Of a stretch of DNA of 64,000 nt, positions 53,201-62,199 are shown in pieces. The stretch's first letter is position 1. Each line of letters starts with the position of its first letter. The stretch is from Owenia fusiformis. Taxonomy: Eukaryota > Annelida > Polychaeta > Sabellida > Oweniidae. Where the stretch lies: assembly GCA_903813345.2 (NCBI GenBank), contig CAIIXF020000013.1:52414-116413 (forward strand), read 5' to 3'. The notes beneath the pieces are model-generated. The model was not told the DNA's origin. It was given only the letters and a program-made list of their open reading frames with translations, and did no database searches. The position numbers and the translations under genes were made by a program.

Positions 53201-55277
53201 TATGAACACAAAACAAAAACAAATATTTTACTTGATACGAAAACAATGCCTAGAACTATCATGGGGTAAGAAAATAAAACCATTATTTCTTCATATTTGT
53301 GGCAAAGCTGGAACTGGTAAATCACACCTAATAAAATGTATTCATTACATTGCTACCCATTTATTGAGAAACCTTTTAAAGCATCCAAATGATTTGAGTG
53401 TGCTTTTAACTAGTCCAACAGGTACAAGTGCCTTCCAAATTAATGGCAATACGTTACATTCTGCATTCAGAATAACTTCACGATATCTATCTAGAACGTA
53501 TGAGGAACTTGAAGAATCCAAGATAGCTCCATTGAAAATGAGACTCGAATCTCTGAAAGATTTAATAATTGATGAAATATCTATGGTAAGCGTTAGACTA
53601 TTTAATACAGTACGAGGAAGGCTTCAGCAAATTAAACCTGGTGATAATCCTGACTTTGGCGATACTTCAATATTAGCATTTGGGGATTTTTATCAATTGC
53701 CTCCAGTCAAACAGAAAAGTTTACTTAAGTCTGATGAAACAAATTATAACCCTTGGGAAAAGTTCAAGAAAATAGAGCTTACGCAAATCATGAGACAAAA
53801 GGGTGATATGAAATATGCAGAATTTTTAAATAGGATTAGAGTTCTTAAAAAAGGAGAAAGGATATCAGCTCAAGATGATAAATTTATAAGACAAATAATG
53901 AAGAAACCGATTCCAGAAGATGTTATGAGGATATATTCAAAGCGTGTCAATGTTGATGCATATAATCGGAAGAGAATACTCTCACATGCAAAATCGACAA
54001 ATGCCAAAATATATAAGATAAAAGCAATTGACCACAATAAATTGAAGGGGCAAGAATGGAAAAAAATTGATGAAGAACCAAAACAGCGAGCAGATACACT
54101 TCTTCATGAATTGCAAATTTGTATTGGTACAGAAGTTCTTCTGATAAAGAATATATGTATTGCTGATGGACTTGCTAATGGTGCATTTGGTGTTGTAACT
54201 GCAATTGAGTTTAAGAAGGAATCAGACAATATGCCAAGTGCTGTATGGGTGAAGTTTGATAATCCAAAAGTAGGTATTAAGACCAGATATAAAAATCAGA
54301 CTGAAGTTCATCCTGAATCTATACGTATTGAACCATATAATGATGAAGTCAATAGCAAGTTTATGAGACAGCAAATACCACTTATTCCATCATACGCTTG
54401 CACTATACATAAGTTACAAGGAAAAACATGTAACCGACTAGCAATTTCTTGCAAAGATATGTTCGCGGGTGGTCAAGCATATGTTGCTTTTAGTAGAGTT
54501 ACTTCATCTGATGGTCTCTACATTATCGATTATGATCCAAAGTCAATTTACTGTGATGAAAAAATGGCAAAAGCTTTAGACGAAATGCCAGACTTTGACC
54601 TGCCCAAATATGAAACTGCAACAGAAGATGATCTAAGCCTTATCTATCACAATACACAAGGTTTGATTGCTCATATAAAAGATGTTAAGTCTAACACTGA
54701 TTTGTCTTGTTGTGACATTATTTGTCTCACAGAAACATGGCTTAGAGATGAAAAAGTAAGTGGGATCCTTGAGATTGAAACATTTAACTCTCCACACTTA
54801 GTCAATAGAAAAGTATTAAACTTATCAAACCATGAAGGTGGCATTGCAATTTATAATAAAAGCATTTTAGGAAATGTGCAAACAATCAGCATACCATCAC
54901 CATTAGACAATGCTATAACTATTGTTAAAGATATTGCAATTATAACTATATATAAGTCGCCTAAAATGCAGAAAACTAAATTCATAACAGAAATGGAGAA
55001 AATTTTGCAGCATGTTCACAAAAACCATGACAAAGTTCTCGTCGTAGGTGATTTTAATGAAAATTTATTGGATTCAAAGAAACATTACATTCACGATTTC
55101 ATGATGCGCAAACGATACTTATTACTCTCAGACACAGATATACCAACTACAGAAGGTGGAACATGTATTGATCATGTCTATACCAGTAGAGCATTAATAA
55201 ATGTAGACATAAGTGTCATGCCTATCTATTACAGTTATCATGAAATGATCAAAATAATTATAAGGAATGTGAAATAA
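47286..55277 (+). CDS. Helentron RepHel protein with OTU and USP-like proteases and endonuclease
   Basis: 2663 codons without a stop. The open frame begins after TAA at 47262; the first ATG is codon 40 (47403), so translation may start there or in an upstream exon. Domains by residue: OTU protease 186-312 (GDGNCLFRA with D193 and C196; CHYDVV with H305); second cysteine protease 345-500 (GQGKQCYANSL with C356; SFDPHSR with D483 and H485); Lys-rich KYxxDxxFK repeats 718-905; Cys/His-rich DUF6570-like region 935-1085 (PPMANSN, PFMKVVQLPRGGQ); Helitron Rep 1255-1655 (GSPHIHCLIW with H1454 and H1456; YIVSYISK with Y1645 and Y1649); Pif1-like helicase 1980-2430 (GKAGTGKS with K2012; LIIDEISM with D2096; GQAYVAFSR with R2404); exonuclease/endonuclease/phosphatase domain 2455-2663 (LTETW with E2483; GDFNEN with D2589; CIDHVY with D2629; H2652). 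Rep nicks and joins DNA for rolling-circle transposition and the helicase unwinds it. All key residues are present, so it is recent or under constraint. Confidence 0.96.
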   Translation: MKRSKYLSYKSDIDTTRNKPETKNVPDSENPYFVEIVEQMQDIFAEGCLRVPPVTIHSHSKNNEIQSSMNHKYEVKNTEILEADNDDKLFNENVSSKDLQTGTKYKVSQTGGYNPKDNSKDKSKESPDDVTVLKETYSEPIGNFNPLQNQEKVHLCNIHHLKYTPKSNDPVYDNVEIAFMKPKYESLKHIRGDGNCLFRAIAYCITNDENDHTAIRQSIVSHRNDQSCKKYICKTRGITATELENHIKSQNMNRSSVWGTDIEIAAACHLFQTQILTFENTNRWTVFGKTFVNRCMYLDHSSQCHYDVVTDVIDANTNTNPAKNNASAIQIFDQVIEGNMSQNHLMFEGIGQGKQCYANSLSFLLMLQNESHHEINAEFITDVLVRGNILYNSIISQNPTPTGYLEIFDIPKILSFNNKNYTYKSRQQQGYLEYWNYTEEDDQGLTLHEAIEKVLTDYNACLVTFLNTTTCVMKNKSIYYSFDPHSRDEQGRINVLGNAIVHMSNSLEKISLFLWNTAESLTDSIINRTNAKHGFSVDGITFEECRKSKQIKDQNFEPKLSTISSKIKCKNDQAKNEVKNLTASQPSMSSKSARRTSCKQKLNFNENIDAHQKKESQSIEPLSDHEQNVVDPMSLQIKESYVRLCKLTCKRGQLVAGKCDKARMHCTKNTVNNQENICNSSLCADDSKTDIFSDKEKAKLRKMSKSDQKLYKRNILLKKKYNTDEAFKNKKLEHDREKYASTPGFKDKKKFLSKHRYGTDEDFRHTKLNQSKQRYEMNEDFKHTMLNQSKQRSKEKYETDEDFKHSKLNKSKRKYECDIEFKERVKQQSKEKYEFDEEFKERVKQQSKEKYEFDGEFKERVKQQSKEKYEFDQDFKERVKQQSKQQSKQRYDIDKAFKKRKIMQGKEKHITKKSQRENIERVIHDFKQTINDGLNYICVVCHRLLFKHQVLAYKENVYTKMSQENKQKCVSKIYLHTREISCKENCELCKSPISKLWICQNCHVHFKNGNIPPMANSNNLLLQTIPAELKDLNVLEQHLVSLRLPFMKVVQLPRGGQFGMNGPVISVSNNAQETINALPRPIHDEQLLTVKLKRKLEYKGHYLYKSVSISKVKAALGYLKQNNVHYKDINILDDFVNLIPPEILSEEDQKQYGMTPELKQTDIDCNVCQLENSTENQGKDTSNDMMGVVSDTCLQPDNFAQHILDTHLDKIYCIAPGEGNKPIRILEEKNNEALSFPTLFPNGRNAHDENREKKLSATKYFGNRLFSADLRFAKNTQYIFYAQFLTELQNIISKVSINLRKTTEKSTIGNTITADDIINKEKSEMLCRKNVGHHYLQPIRGTPPYWQHVQKDLFAMIRQLGPPTWFCSFSSADMKWNEVINTILKQNNDPRLPEEITKTERCELIRDNPVTVTRMFDNRWKKFMNDVIKSPAEPIGKVKDMFYRVEFQMRGSPHIHCLIWIEDAPVYGKSPNLEVEEFIDKYITCALPDEKTDSDLFRIVNEVQTHSKNHSKSCKKNKRTCRFHFPRLPSEKTFIIDDKSPDKTTECIPIKEAEDIIQSLWEFFLSEDYSQMTLNEIFEKAHPGLTMEKYENIIRTLTKSKRKAIFLKRTVKDIWINNYNADLLKAWEANMDIQFVLDVFSCVVYIVSYISKQEREMSQNLIDAEQEAKEQNSSASKLMKIIGYRYMKHREVSAQEAVYRASNLHLKECSRQTVFLPVGNNPIKMSLPISVIRQQKDDKIWATSIIDRYFARPHSVEFNDLCLAEFASQYRVVTYNNDEDIVENQKETSKKIKLDFGLGFIQKRSKSPPAIIRYPKFSKETNPNEYYHSMLQLFIPHRSDKELRPTKHETFEGYFKCGKIKQGGKLFNVSEIVTKYKSIYDVTGDELNAAQDKLSDGDSYENAWANLAPEQELERQECISENIEPISDDIDETDMPDIDFKTKDKETGKVNCLVELQTDTIPTNEAMELIRSMNTKQKQIFYLIRKQCLELSWGKKIKPLFLHICGKAGTGKSHLIKCIHYIATHLLRNLLKHPNDLSVLLTSPTGTSAFQINGNTLHSAFRITSRYLSRTYEELEESKIAPLKMRLESLKDLIIDEISMVSVRLFNTVRGRLQQIKPGDNPDFGDTSILAFGDFYQLPPVKQKSLLKSDETNYNPWEKFKKIELTQIMRQKGDMKYAEFLNRIRVLKKGERISAQDDKFIRQIMKKPIPEDVMRIYSKRVNVDAYNRKRILSHAKSTNAKIYKIKAIDHNKLKGQEWKKIDEEPKQRADTLLHELQICIGTEVLLIKNICIADGLANGAFGVVTAIEFKKESDNMPSAVWVKFDNPKVGIKTRYKNQTEVHPESIRIEPYNDEVNSKFMRQQIPLIPSYACTIHKLQGKTCNRLAISCKDMFAGGQAYVAFSRVTSSDGLYIIDYDPKSIYCDEKMAKALDEMPDFDLPKYETATEDDLSLIYHNTQGLIAHIKDVKSNTDLSCCDIICLTETWLRDEKVSGILEIETFNSPHLVNRKVLNLSNHEGGIAIYNKSILGNVQTISIPSPLDNAITIVKDIAIITIYKSPKMQKTKFITEMEKILQHVHKNHDKVLVVGDFNENLLDSKKHYIHDFMMRKRYLLLSDTDIPTTEGGTCIDHVYTSRALINVDISVMPIYYSYHEMIKIIIRNVK
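48318..48785 (+). other. Second cysteine-protease domain (herpesvirus tegument USP-like) in the Helentron ORF
   Basis: Part of the ORF at 47286-55277, straight after the OTU domain. Seen: GQGKQCYANSLSFLL with C356, and SFDPHSRDEQGR with D483 and H485. Known: deubiquitinases of the herpesvirus tegument type have a Gln/Cys box and a D-x-H pair about 130 residues later; the spacing here is 127-129. Inferred: a cysteine protease acting on ubiquitin-like proteins, giving the transposon two tandem deubiquitinase-like modules. Confidence 0.6.
49435..50000 (+). repeat. Ten coding repeats with KYxxDxxFK core
   Basis: Ten units of 17-20 codons in the Helentron ORF, centred on [KR]Y-x3/4-[DN]-x2-FK. 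Units 7-9 (about 49765-49930) are almost identical 54-nt copies (KEKYEFDEEFKERVKQQS), so expansion is recent. Highly charged and likely helical or coiled. Similar Lys-Tyr repeats occur in other Helitron-type proteins. Confidence 0.85.
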
Positions 55278-55311
55278 TTACAAGTGTAGTATACATAATC
55301 TAAAGTATTAA

Positions 55312-55473
55312 GTTGTAAAGGACTATAAAAAATCAGTGATACCCACTAAGCTAATTGGATGGTTTTATGCCAACAATAGGGATACTTATGACAACAAAGG
55401 TTATGCATATGGTGACAAAAGCGATGCTTATGGCGACAAAAGTGATGCTTATGGCGACAATGGATACTTATGA
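55312..55473 (+). CDS. Short open frame with tandem 7-residue repeats, downstream of the Helentron ORF
   Basis: A frame of 53 codons, offset by +1 from the main ORF and bounded by TAA at 55309 and TGA at 55471. It lacks an early ATG. The second half reads YDNKGYAYGDKSDAYGDKSD and continues, from 21-nt tandem repeats (GATGCTTATGGCGACAAAAGT type) that keep frame. It may be a relic of a longer protein, a 3' exon, or a chance minisatellite. No function proposed. Confidence 0.3.
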   Translation, partial: VVKDYKKSVIPTKLIGWFYANNRDTYDNKGYAYGDKSDAYGDKSDAYGDNGYL

Positions 55474-55874
55474 AGGTGGTAATATCAACAAATGAATCCA
55501 CAACAAAATAAGACAATATATAAAACAGATGAACAGGAAGTCAACACAACTTAGAAAATGAATAAATAATTTAAAATACAGTTCTACAACAGACCAAAGC
55601 AGAAAGAACAACAATATCAGAGGAGACAAAGGGGAAATTGCAAACAGAAGACAGTAAATTAAATAATATGATTTGCAGCTCTGAAACATATCACAATGTT
55701 ACAATGGAATAGCAAAGTAATAAAAATAACACTAGACAAAAACAAAACAATGAGTAAGTAGAGCAATTGAGAATTATGATGGAAGATGAACAAGGTAATA
55801 CAGGTTGATTTAATAAACAGATCTACTACTCCCGAACCTTTTCTGATATGAGGTAAGTGATAAACTTATTTTTC
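55474..55874. other. A-rich stretch, no gene seen
   Basis: Composition resembles the Helentron coding strand, but every frame is broken. It probably still belongs to the element's 3' region. Confidence 0.4.
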
Positions 55875-56700
55875 TGTTAATCACTGGTCACCAACTGGGG
55901 GTCATTAACAGAACTTTCACAAAGTTACGAATTCGTAATTCGTATTTTTATGAAATTCGTAAATATTTAAAAAATTACAATGACTTACGAATTCGTAAAG
56001 TTACGAATGGGCCATTAACTGAACACTTTCGTAAGTCATTCATAACTTTTATCGTTCGTTAACGAATTTCTTATTGTGACGTCATCTTTCATCATTATTT
56101 AGCACAAATAAAAATATGATGTCATTTAATATCATTGCGCGCTGTGATTAAACCTGTTTCCGCAATCTCAAAAATTCCCAGCTCGGGAACATATTTGCTA
56201 ATCGTGCAAGAATTAGTGGATATTTTAGCTTGAAACTTGGCATGCATATAAAAAACAATTTGTTTTTGCCAAACTGTATACCTTACATAAGAAATGAATG
56301 AGAAATATGCCAATTCGCAAAGTTACGAAAGGGTCCGAGGTGCTATTAAAGTTACGAACGAAAGCATATGTGACGTCATTTTTTCATAACTTTTGTGAAT
56401 CGTTCGCAACTTTAAGAAAGTTCTGTTAATGCACATTTACCAAATCCATGAAATTAACAATTGACTTGCGAATTAGTATCTTTACGAAAGTTCTGTTAAT
56501 GACCCCCTGGTTATTAAGATGTTATGTCTTAATAACAAAATGGATGAACTTCCATTGGAGGAAATTAACACTCGGGTAAATTATTTGAATACAAATTAAC
56601 TTCCTTGTGATGAAAATAAAAATTTCCTCCGATGGAAGTTCGTACATTTTGTTATAAAGATGTAATATCTTTATAACCAGTTGGGAACCAGTGATAATGT
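55875..56700. mobile_element. hAT-like TIR element with nested inverted repeats
   Basis: Outer ends AATCACTGGTCACCAACTGG and CCAGTTGGGAACCAGTGATA are inverted; CACTGG...CCAAC resembles hAT termini. Inside, GGGGTCATTAACAGAACTTT (55900) pairs with AAAGTTCTGTTAATGACCCC (56489), and GATGAACTTCCATTGGAGGA pairs with TCCTCCGATGGAAGTTC. Motif TTACGAATTCGTAA is frequent. Confidence 0.7.
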
Positions 56701-57324
56701 GTTAAGCTTTCAAGTCAAATGAATGCCACAGAGAAAAATAGCCTGTTAATATATAAAAGGCCCCACATAAAGTTCAAATCACTTTGACTTATATTATAGT
56801 CTTACCAATTGTTATCAAAATGTGGTTTGTGAAACTTTGCAATTTAATTTCCAAAATGGTGATTTTGAAAGACTTTTGGTTCGAAAAATTGTGAACTTAT
56901 TTCAAATAATTTTTTGTTGTCCTCATCAATTAATAAGCAGTAATGCACACCAATGAATAGCATACTCCTTAATCTATTTTATGTTTAAAAAATTACAATG
57001 AAGAATAAGAGAGAAATGAGTTCACAAACGCAGAAAAGTGGAGAAAAAGGCACTTAAAAAATTCTCATTGAAATCAATGATGCAGAAATATTTTTTTAAA
57101 CTAATATACGCCTTTAATACAGTTTTATTTTGAAAGTTTATCATATTTAAAAAAGACTGAGAGAAGAAAAAAATTATGAGTTTTGAAAATAATTTTTGCC
57201 TCCTAATTTTATGTTTTTAAAAACATAAAATTAAATGCATGCATTTAAAATTGAATTTATTTGTTTAAATTATGTTACTTTACTTAATCGATCCAGTGGG
57301 GTATATAAAATAATGTGTTTTATA

Positions 57325-58195
57325 GTCACACCCTATTCTCTTATACGTCGTAGCAATGGAACTTTACGATGTATTTTCGGTGGGAGATTTGTAAGTACTC
57401 ATTTGTTTCGACATTTTGACAGAATATGATTCTTTCCTTTTCGTAGAATCATTTACCATACCATGCAGATATACATCTAGCATCACTTCATCTCAACAAT
57501 TCATCTGAACATGGTATAAAACCTCTCAAACCTTCTAGAAAGCACATTTTTAAAAAAAACGATCTTTGTTCACAAAAATCATCATAATTTCTCTAATTCT
57601 ACTTCTATCATCTTGAAATATTGATTAAATTAACAATACATTTTTATACATTATCCAGACACTTGAGTTTCCCAAATCAATGAAAGGAAATTAATCCTTC
57701 TTTGAAAGTAAACGACATAAAGGAGGTATACAACATTTCATTGTAGATTTTTATTCCCTGAACGTCATACTCCTTTTACGTCATACACTTTCAAAGAAAA
57801 GTTAATTTCCCAAGAATTCTTTCATTGATTTGGGAAACTGAAGTGTCTGGATGATATGTCAAAATTGTATTGTTAATCTTAACAGTATTTCAAGACGAAA
57901 GGGCTAAAATTGTAGAAACTATGATGATTTTCGTGAAAAATTATCATTGTTTTTCAAAAAATTGTTGTGCTTTCTAGAAGGTTTAAGAAGTTTCAGACCA
58001 TGTTTAGACAAAATGTTGAGACGCAGTGATACAAGAGGTATATCTGCATGGTATGGTCAATGTTCCTATGAAATGGAAAGGACCATATTTTGTCAAAACA
58101 TCGAAATAAATGAATACTTACAAATCTCCCGTGGAGAATACTGGGTATCACGTTGTAAACTCCCGGTGCTATGACGTATAAGAGAATGAGGTGTG
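57325..58195. mobile_element. Foldback element with ~400 bp arms
   Basis: The left arm (57325-57735: CTATTCTCTTATACGTCGTA and onwards through CATACCATGCAGATATAC and CCTTCTAGAAAGCACA) is the reverse complement of 57770-58195 at high identity, with a loop of only tens of bases. The apparent frame at 57947-58174 is part of the arm. Confidence 0.85.
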
Positions 58196-58386
58196 AAAGT
58201 GGAAAGTGCTGTATTTGATTGTCAATAAATTTAAACTTTTGCTGCTAAAATTTCAAAAATTAAATATCAATAACTTTTTTTCAAAATTAAGTCAACTTTT
58301 TTCAGAAAATTTCCAATACAGCTTTTAAAGTAATGATACGTTTTATTTAGATGGTTAAACAATACTTTCAAACTCTGGCTGGGGCC

Positions 58387-58812
58387 CTATATATCCATTC
58401 ATCAGTTAATTAAACATGGATAATTAATGTTAGATGTTAGAATAACAACTGCTATTATGATTAATTACTTAGCCATTTCCAAAAAGCTACATAATTTTTA
58501 TAAATTAATTAAAAATTACAAAAAGTAAATTCATAAATGTCAACCCCTAAGGATTGTTTGATCTACATTGTTAAAAGTAAAACATGATTATAAAAACCAC
58601 GTGTATAACAGTATTTTCTATATACATTTTAGACTGTAACTTAGTGTAGATACCACGCTGATCTGCAGTGACACTGACAAAGGTGCTGTCACAATTGAGC
58701 TAGATGCACTGTTATTCTTATAGACAGATCTGAGACATGACCATGGCAACAAACCATTAGGTGATACCTGGGCAGGTCACATAGTCTCCTTCAGGATGAA
58801 CTGGAAGGTAAG
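58387..58812 (+). repeat. Duplicated segment, copy A (with 56696-56765)
   Basis: TATCCATTCATCAGTTAATT to GAACTGGAAGGTAAGTACAA matches 61045-61393 block by block. The preceding part of the same segment is found 1.6 kb earlier at 56696-56765 (AATGTGTTAAGCTTTCAAGT). It ends in a donor-like AAG|GTAAGT. Confidence 0.7.
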
Positions 58813-59264
58813 TACAAGTGATAGCCGAGCCATTGGTCATTGGCCGCACAAATTAAGACTGCTATGCAGTTCTTGAAAGGACAGGTGGCGGTAAACCCCT
58901 CTTTTAGCCCCCCTACAAAACAAGTATATATTGACATGGAATTGAAGAGGAAGTATGACTTATTACTTAAAATGTGGTTTCTGAGAGTTTTGACATTTGA
59001 CCTTGACATTAGGGTGGTTTAAAGGTCAACTTTGAGAGTTGCTATTTTTGTCAAAATTTTGCTGTTTTCTAACACAAGAAATGAAAGCAATTGGCTTAAT
59101 TTGATTGTGACTGATAATAAGACATGTGAATGGAAATAAATTTTTTTTAATAAATTCTCACGGGCAATTACATGAAAATCTTGAGAATAAATCCCCATAT
59201 GGGCATTTTTTGGGGGGACTAAATTTTCCTGTTTCAAAAATGAATGTTCTTGTTGCCTTTTGAA

Positions 59265-59590
59265 ACTCCAACAGTATCCTAATATAAGCATGTTTTGAGA
59301 GTTAGGATGTGATTATTATTTTAAATGCCCATGGGCAATTAGGATAAAATGGCTGCAATTAAATGCACACAAGGGCACTTCCATGAGAATGTATTTTCTT
59401 ATTTCAATTGCTTCTCGCCAGTTTTCTAAACATGTTTGCCATATTCTAACTAGTTATAGGGTCACTTTTAATAAATGCCTATTGGCATTTGCATTGGAAT
59501 TTGAAATTAAATGTCTGTATGGAGACTTAGTTTTAAAGTTATTTGCCAATTTGCAATTCCCATATTTGAATTTCAAAATATATCATAAAA
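59265..59590 (+). repeat. Dispersed ~325 bp repeat, copy B
   Basis: Partner of 5165-5490; see that entry for the shared blocks. Confidence 0.7.
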
Positions 59591-59974
59591 TCTAAGGCAG
59601 CATCATGTATAAATGGCATGACACTTAAAGGATTGCCTAAAATAATTTCTACTTATTCCCTATTTAGAAAAACACTTAGGCCATTCAAAGATTTTTATTA
59701 ATAATTAATGTCACTTAATTCCATGTTTTCAGAAAAAACAAAATGCTCCCATGTACTCTGTACTTGTTAATATATAAAACCCTTTAAATAAATAAAGGTT
59801 TTGTAGTTTTTATTAATATAATTAAGGCCCTTCATCAGAATGCAAACATATAATTAATTTTGAATGGCCTAATCTGTTCATGTAGTTATGTAGTGTACAT
59901 GTAGGTTAGCAGCTATATTGAAAACATAAACCAGTCAGCCTTATTTTCATCATAAAAGTTCAGTTTTAGTGGTG

Positions 59975-60069
59975 AGCCCACACTCCCACAAAAATGATAT
60001 TTGCAGAGAAGCTACTTTACTGTCTCTGCATTATACAGTTTCACTATCTTTTTTGTGGGAGTGTGGGCT
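59975..60069. mobile_element. 95 bp hairpin element with perfect 20-nt arms
   Basis: AGCCCACACTCCCACAAAAA at the left and its exact reverse complement ending GGGAGTGTGGGCT at the right. A second inner stem (GCAGAGA / TCTCTGC) gives a long hairpin. Confidence 0.8.
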
Positions 60070-60981
60070 GATGGTTATATTTTCAACGAAAGGAAATGAG
60101 CACCATGCTAAAACTTGATAAAAAAGTAAACAAAAAATGACAATGTTTTCCAGATTTGCATTAGTAAACTTCATAAATAGCTAGATTTTGTTAAAGTTCT
60201 ACTCTGAATGCTTGTATGCCATATGTTCCATATAATAAAGTGTATGTAATGATAAGCTTTGATATTATTTTGATGGTAAACATAGTGTGTACCCATATTC
60301 AGACAGCCTTGTGATAGGGGTTCTTACTGCCAATTTTTCAAAGAAACTGAAAACTAATGCCACTTTTTGAAATTGCACATCTCAAGAAAAAAGGTTTATC
60401 TACAAATTGCAATCAGTTTTAAAGGTAAATGGAATAATGAGTTTTTTGGAAAAAGTCTAAGTGGACCAATGGCCTGTTAAATTTTAAAAAAAAAAATTGA
60501 AAAAATAGTTTCTCATATATCAAGTCTATGGCAAGTTTCCCAAGTTTCTCAAAGTCCTTATACTTCATTATTTCTTGTAATAAATTAATTGTAACTAGAT
60601 TCTCTTCAAATTGCTCAACATTAAATTGTTACTGTTTTTGAGATATTAGATGTCAATGATGATTGATGTGTTAAAAATAGGTTATTTTTCAACCTGTTTC
60701 ATTTCAACCTAATTTTCAGTTCAAATATGACCTTATATTTGAGATTTGACCTTTAGTTGACCTTCAAAAATGTAATTGATTTTGGATTCAAATTTTGGTC
60801 AGTTTAATCACAAGAGTTCTGAAAAGTAAAATATTCAAGGTCATCAAACTAGCTCACAAGCTGTGCCAAGTTTCTCAAAGTTTGAGACTACAAATTAACA
60901 TTTTTGGTTGAAAGTCAGGATATCCATTCCTGTAAAGAATCTACACTCTGAGCACAGGGCTGTGGCTCCTACATTTCTACA
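60070..60981. other. No gene seen
   Basis: AT-rich, no supported frame. Some short internal similarities (AAGTTTCTCAAAGT at about 60539 and 60868). Confidence 0.4.
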
Positions 60982-61393
60982 ATGTGTTAAGCTTTAAAAT
61001 CAAGTGGATGCCAAAGAAGAAAATAACCTCTTAATATATTATCAAATATCCATTCATCAGTTAATTTAACATGGATAATTAGTGTTGGATGAAAAGCAAC
61101 TGCTATTATGATTTATTAATTGGCCTTTCCAAAAAGCCACATGATTTTTATTTAAAAATTACAAAAAGAGGTTTGAGTCATAAATGTAAGCTCCTTAGGA
61201 TTGTTTAATGTACACTGTTAAAAGTAACAGCATTTTCAATATGAATTTTAGTGTGGAGCTAAGTGTATGTCACACTGATCTGTAGTGACACTGGCAGAGG
61301 TGCTGTCACAGAGTGAGCTAGAATCCATAAGGTGACACCTTGACATGTGACATAGTTTCCCCCAGGATGAACCGGAAGGTAAGTACAATAAGT
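60982..61393 (+). repeat. Duplicated segment, copy B, uninterrupted
   Basis: AATGTGTTAAGCTTTAAAAT, then TATCCATTCATCAGTTAATT, CACTGATCTGTAGTGACACT, GGTGCTGTCACA and GAACCGGAAGGTAAGTACAA. The donor-like end is conserved in both copies but no frame is conserved. Confidence 0.7.
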
Positions 61394-62071
61394 AGACACT
61401 AGTCATATGGCTTTTTCCACAGCTAACATCAAAACAGGGTTTGAGGAAAATGTGTAAAAGACTGACCATGTGTAAAAGACCAACCATATTTGTAGTCTTA
61501 AAGTATTTATTATATTATTCAATTTTGAATACATGTCTATCATAGGCAAAGTTTTAAGTTTTCCAGTGAAAATGATTTGTTATCTTTAAACTGATTACCA
61601 ATGTATTCTCCTGTCAGGATTGACAGTTTCTTGCCATTGGGAAAATTAAAATTAGGAAAATGATATAATTTGACCATTCAACAAATTAACCACTCAGATT
61701 AAATACCACTTGTACAGTATGATGTTGGCTTCTGGAAGCCTTGCAGTGGAATCATTCACCAGTTACATCTTTATAAAATCTTGTTGAATGTCAAAGGGCT
61801 TACTGTGTCCTATGAGGAATTCATTTATTTTGTGATATTAACCAATGAAACAACTTGAGTGCATTCATTGTTTATTTTGTTCAATGAAATTAATTCTCCC
61901 TTTGTGTATGCTGGAATCTTTTCTAAATTGTGAAATGTAGATTACATTTGTCTCTTTGGGAATGAATGCATAATGAAAGCTAAACATTTAATCTTTCACA
62001 ATATTTGTAAACAAAATAAATAGGTATTGCCTGTCTATCATAGATTGTCCTTGAGAATCATGCTTTCCCAG

Positions 62072-62195
62072 GTCTTTTGATGATCGGTACAGACAGCCAC
62101 ATCTCCAATGGAGGAGGTCTTAGGGGCCTATATTGAGTAGCGTTGATGCTGTAGATGTCGTGGCTGATATACCCTGGGAACTGAAATGCCCAAAG
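62072..62195 (+). pseudogene. ACO2-like (pseudo): Decayed exon of mitochondrial aconitase
   Basis: Between acceptor CTTTCCCAG and donor CAAAG|GTAAGT, one frame reads [20 protein letters not shown] and a second reads [19 protein letters not shown]. Known: mitochondrial aconitase has IGTDSHTPNGGG followed by [20 protein letters not shown]. The middle is damaged by small deletions with a TGA and a frame change. Both splice sites survive, so it is a non-processed fragment of the gene. No other aconitase exon is visible within the window. Confidence 0.82.
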
Positions 62196-62199
62196 GTAA

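Larger units (their letters stand above)
46900..55850 (+). mobile_element. Helentron (Helitron-like rolling-circle transposon), autonomous; ends not fixed
   Basis: Defined by the RepHel-endonuclease ORF at 47286-55277. Purine/A-rich plus-strand composition extends from about 46900 to about 55850. I did not find convincing termini: Helentrons have short subterminal inverted repeats and a 3' hairpin and insert at T-T, which need comparison of copies. The right neighbour is a separate TIR element starting near 55875. Confidence 0.8.

Noticed and set aside
57947-58174. 75-codon frame on the plus strand
   Set aside because: Lies wholly within the arm of the foldback element; the complementary arm has no matching frame.
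58621-58810. Exon of a gene shared by the two duplicated segments (also 61245-61380)
   Set aside because: Both end in a good donor, but neither strand gives a frame conserved between the copies.
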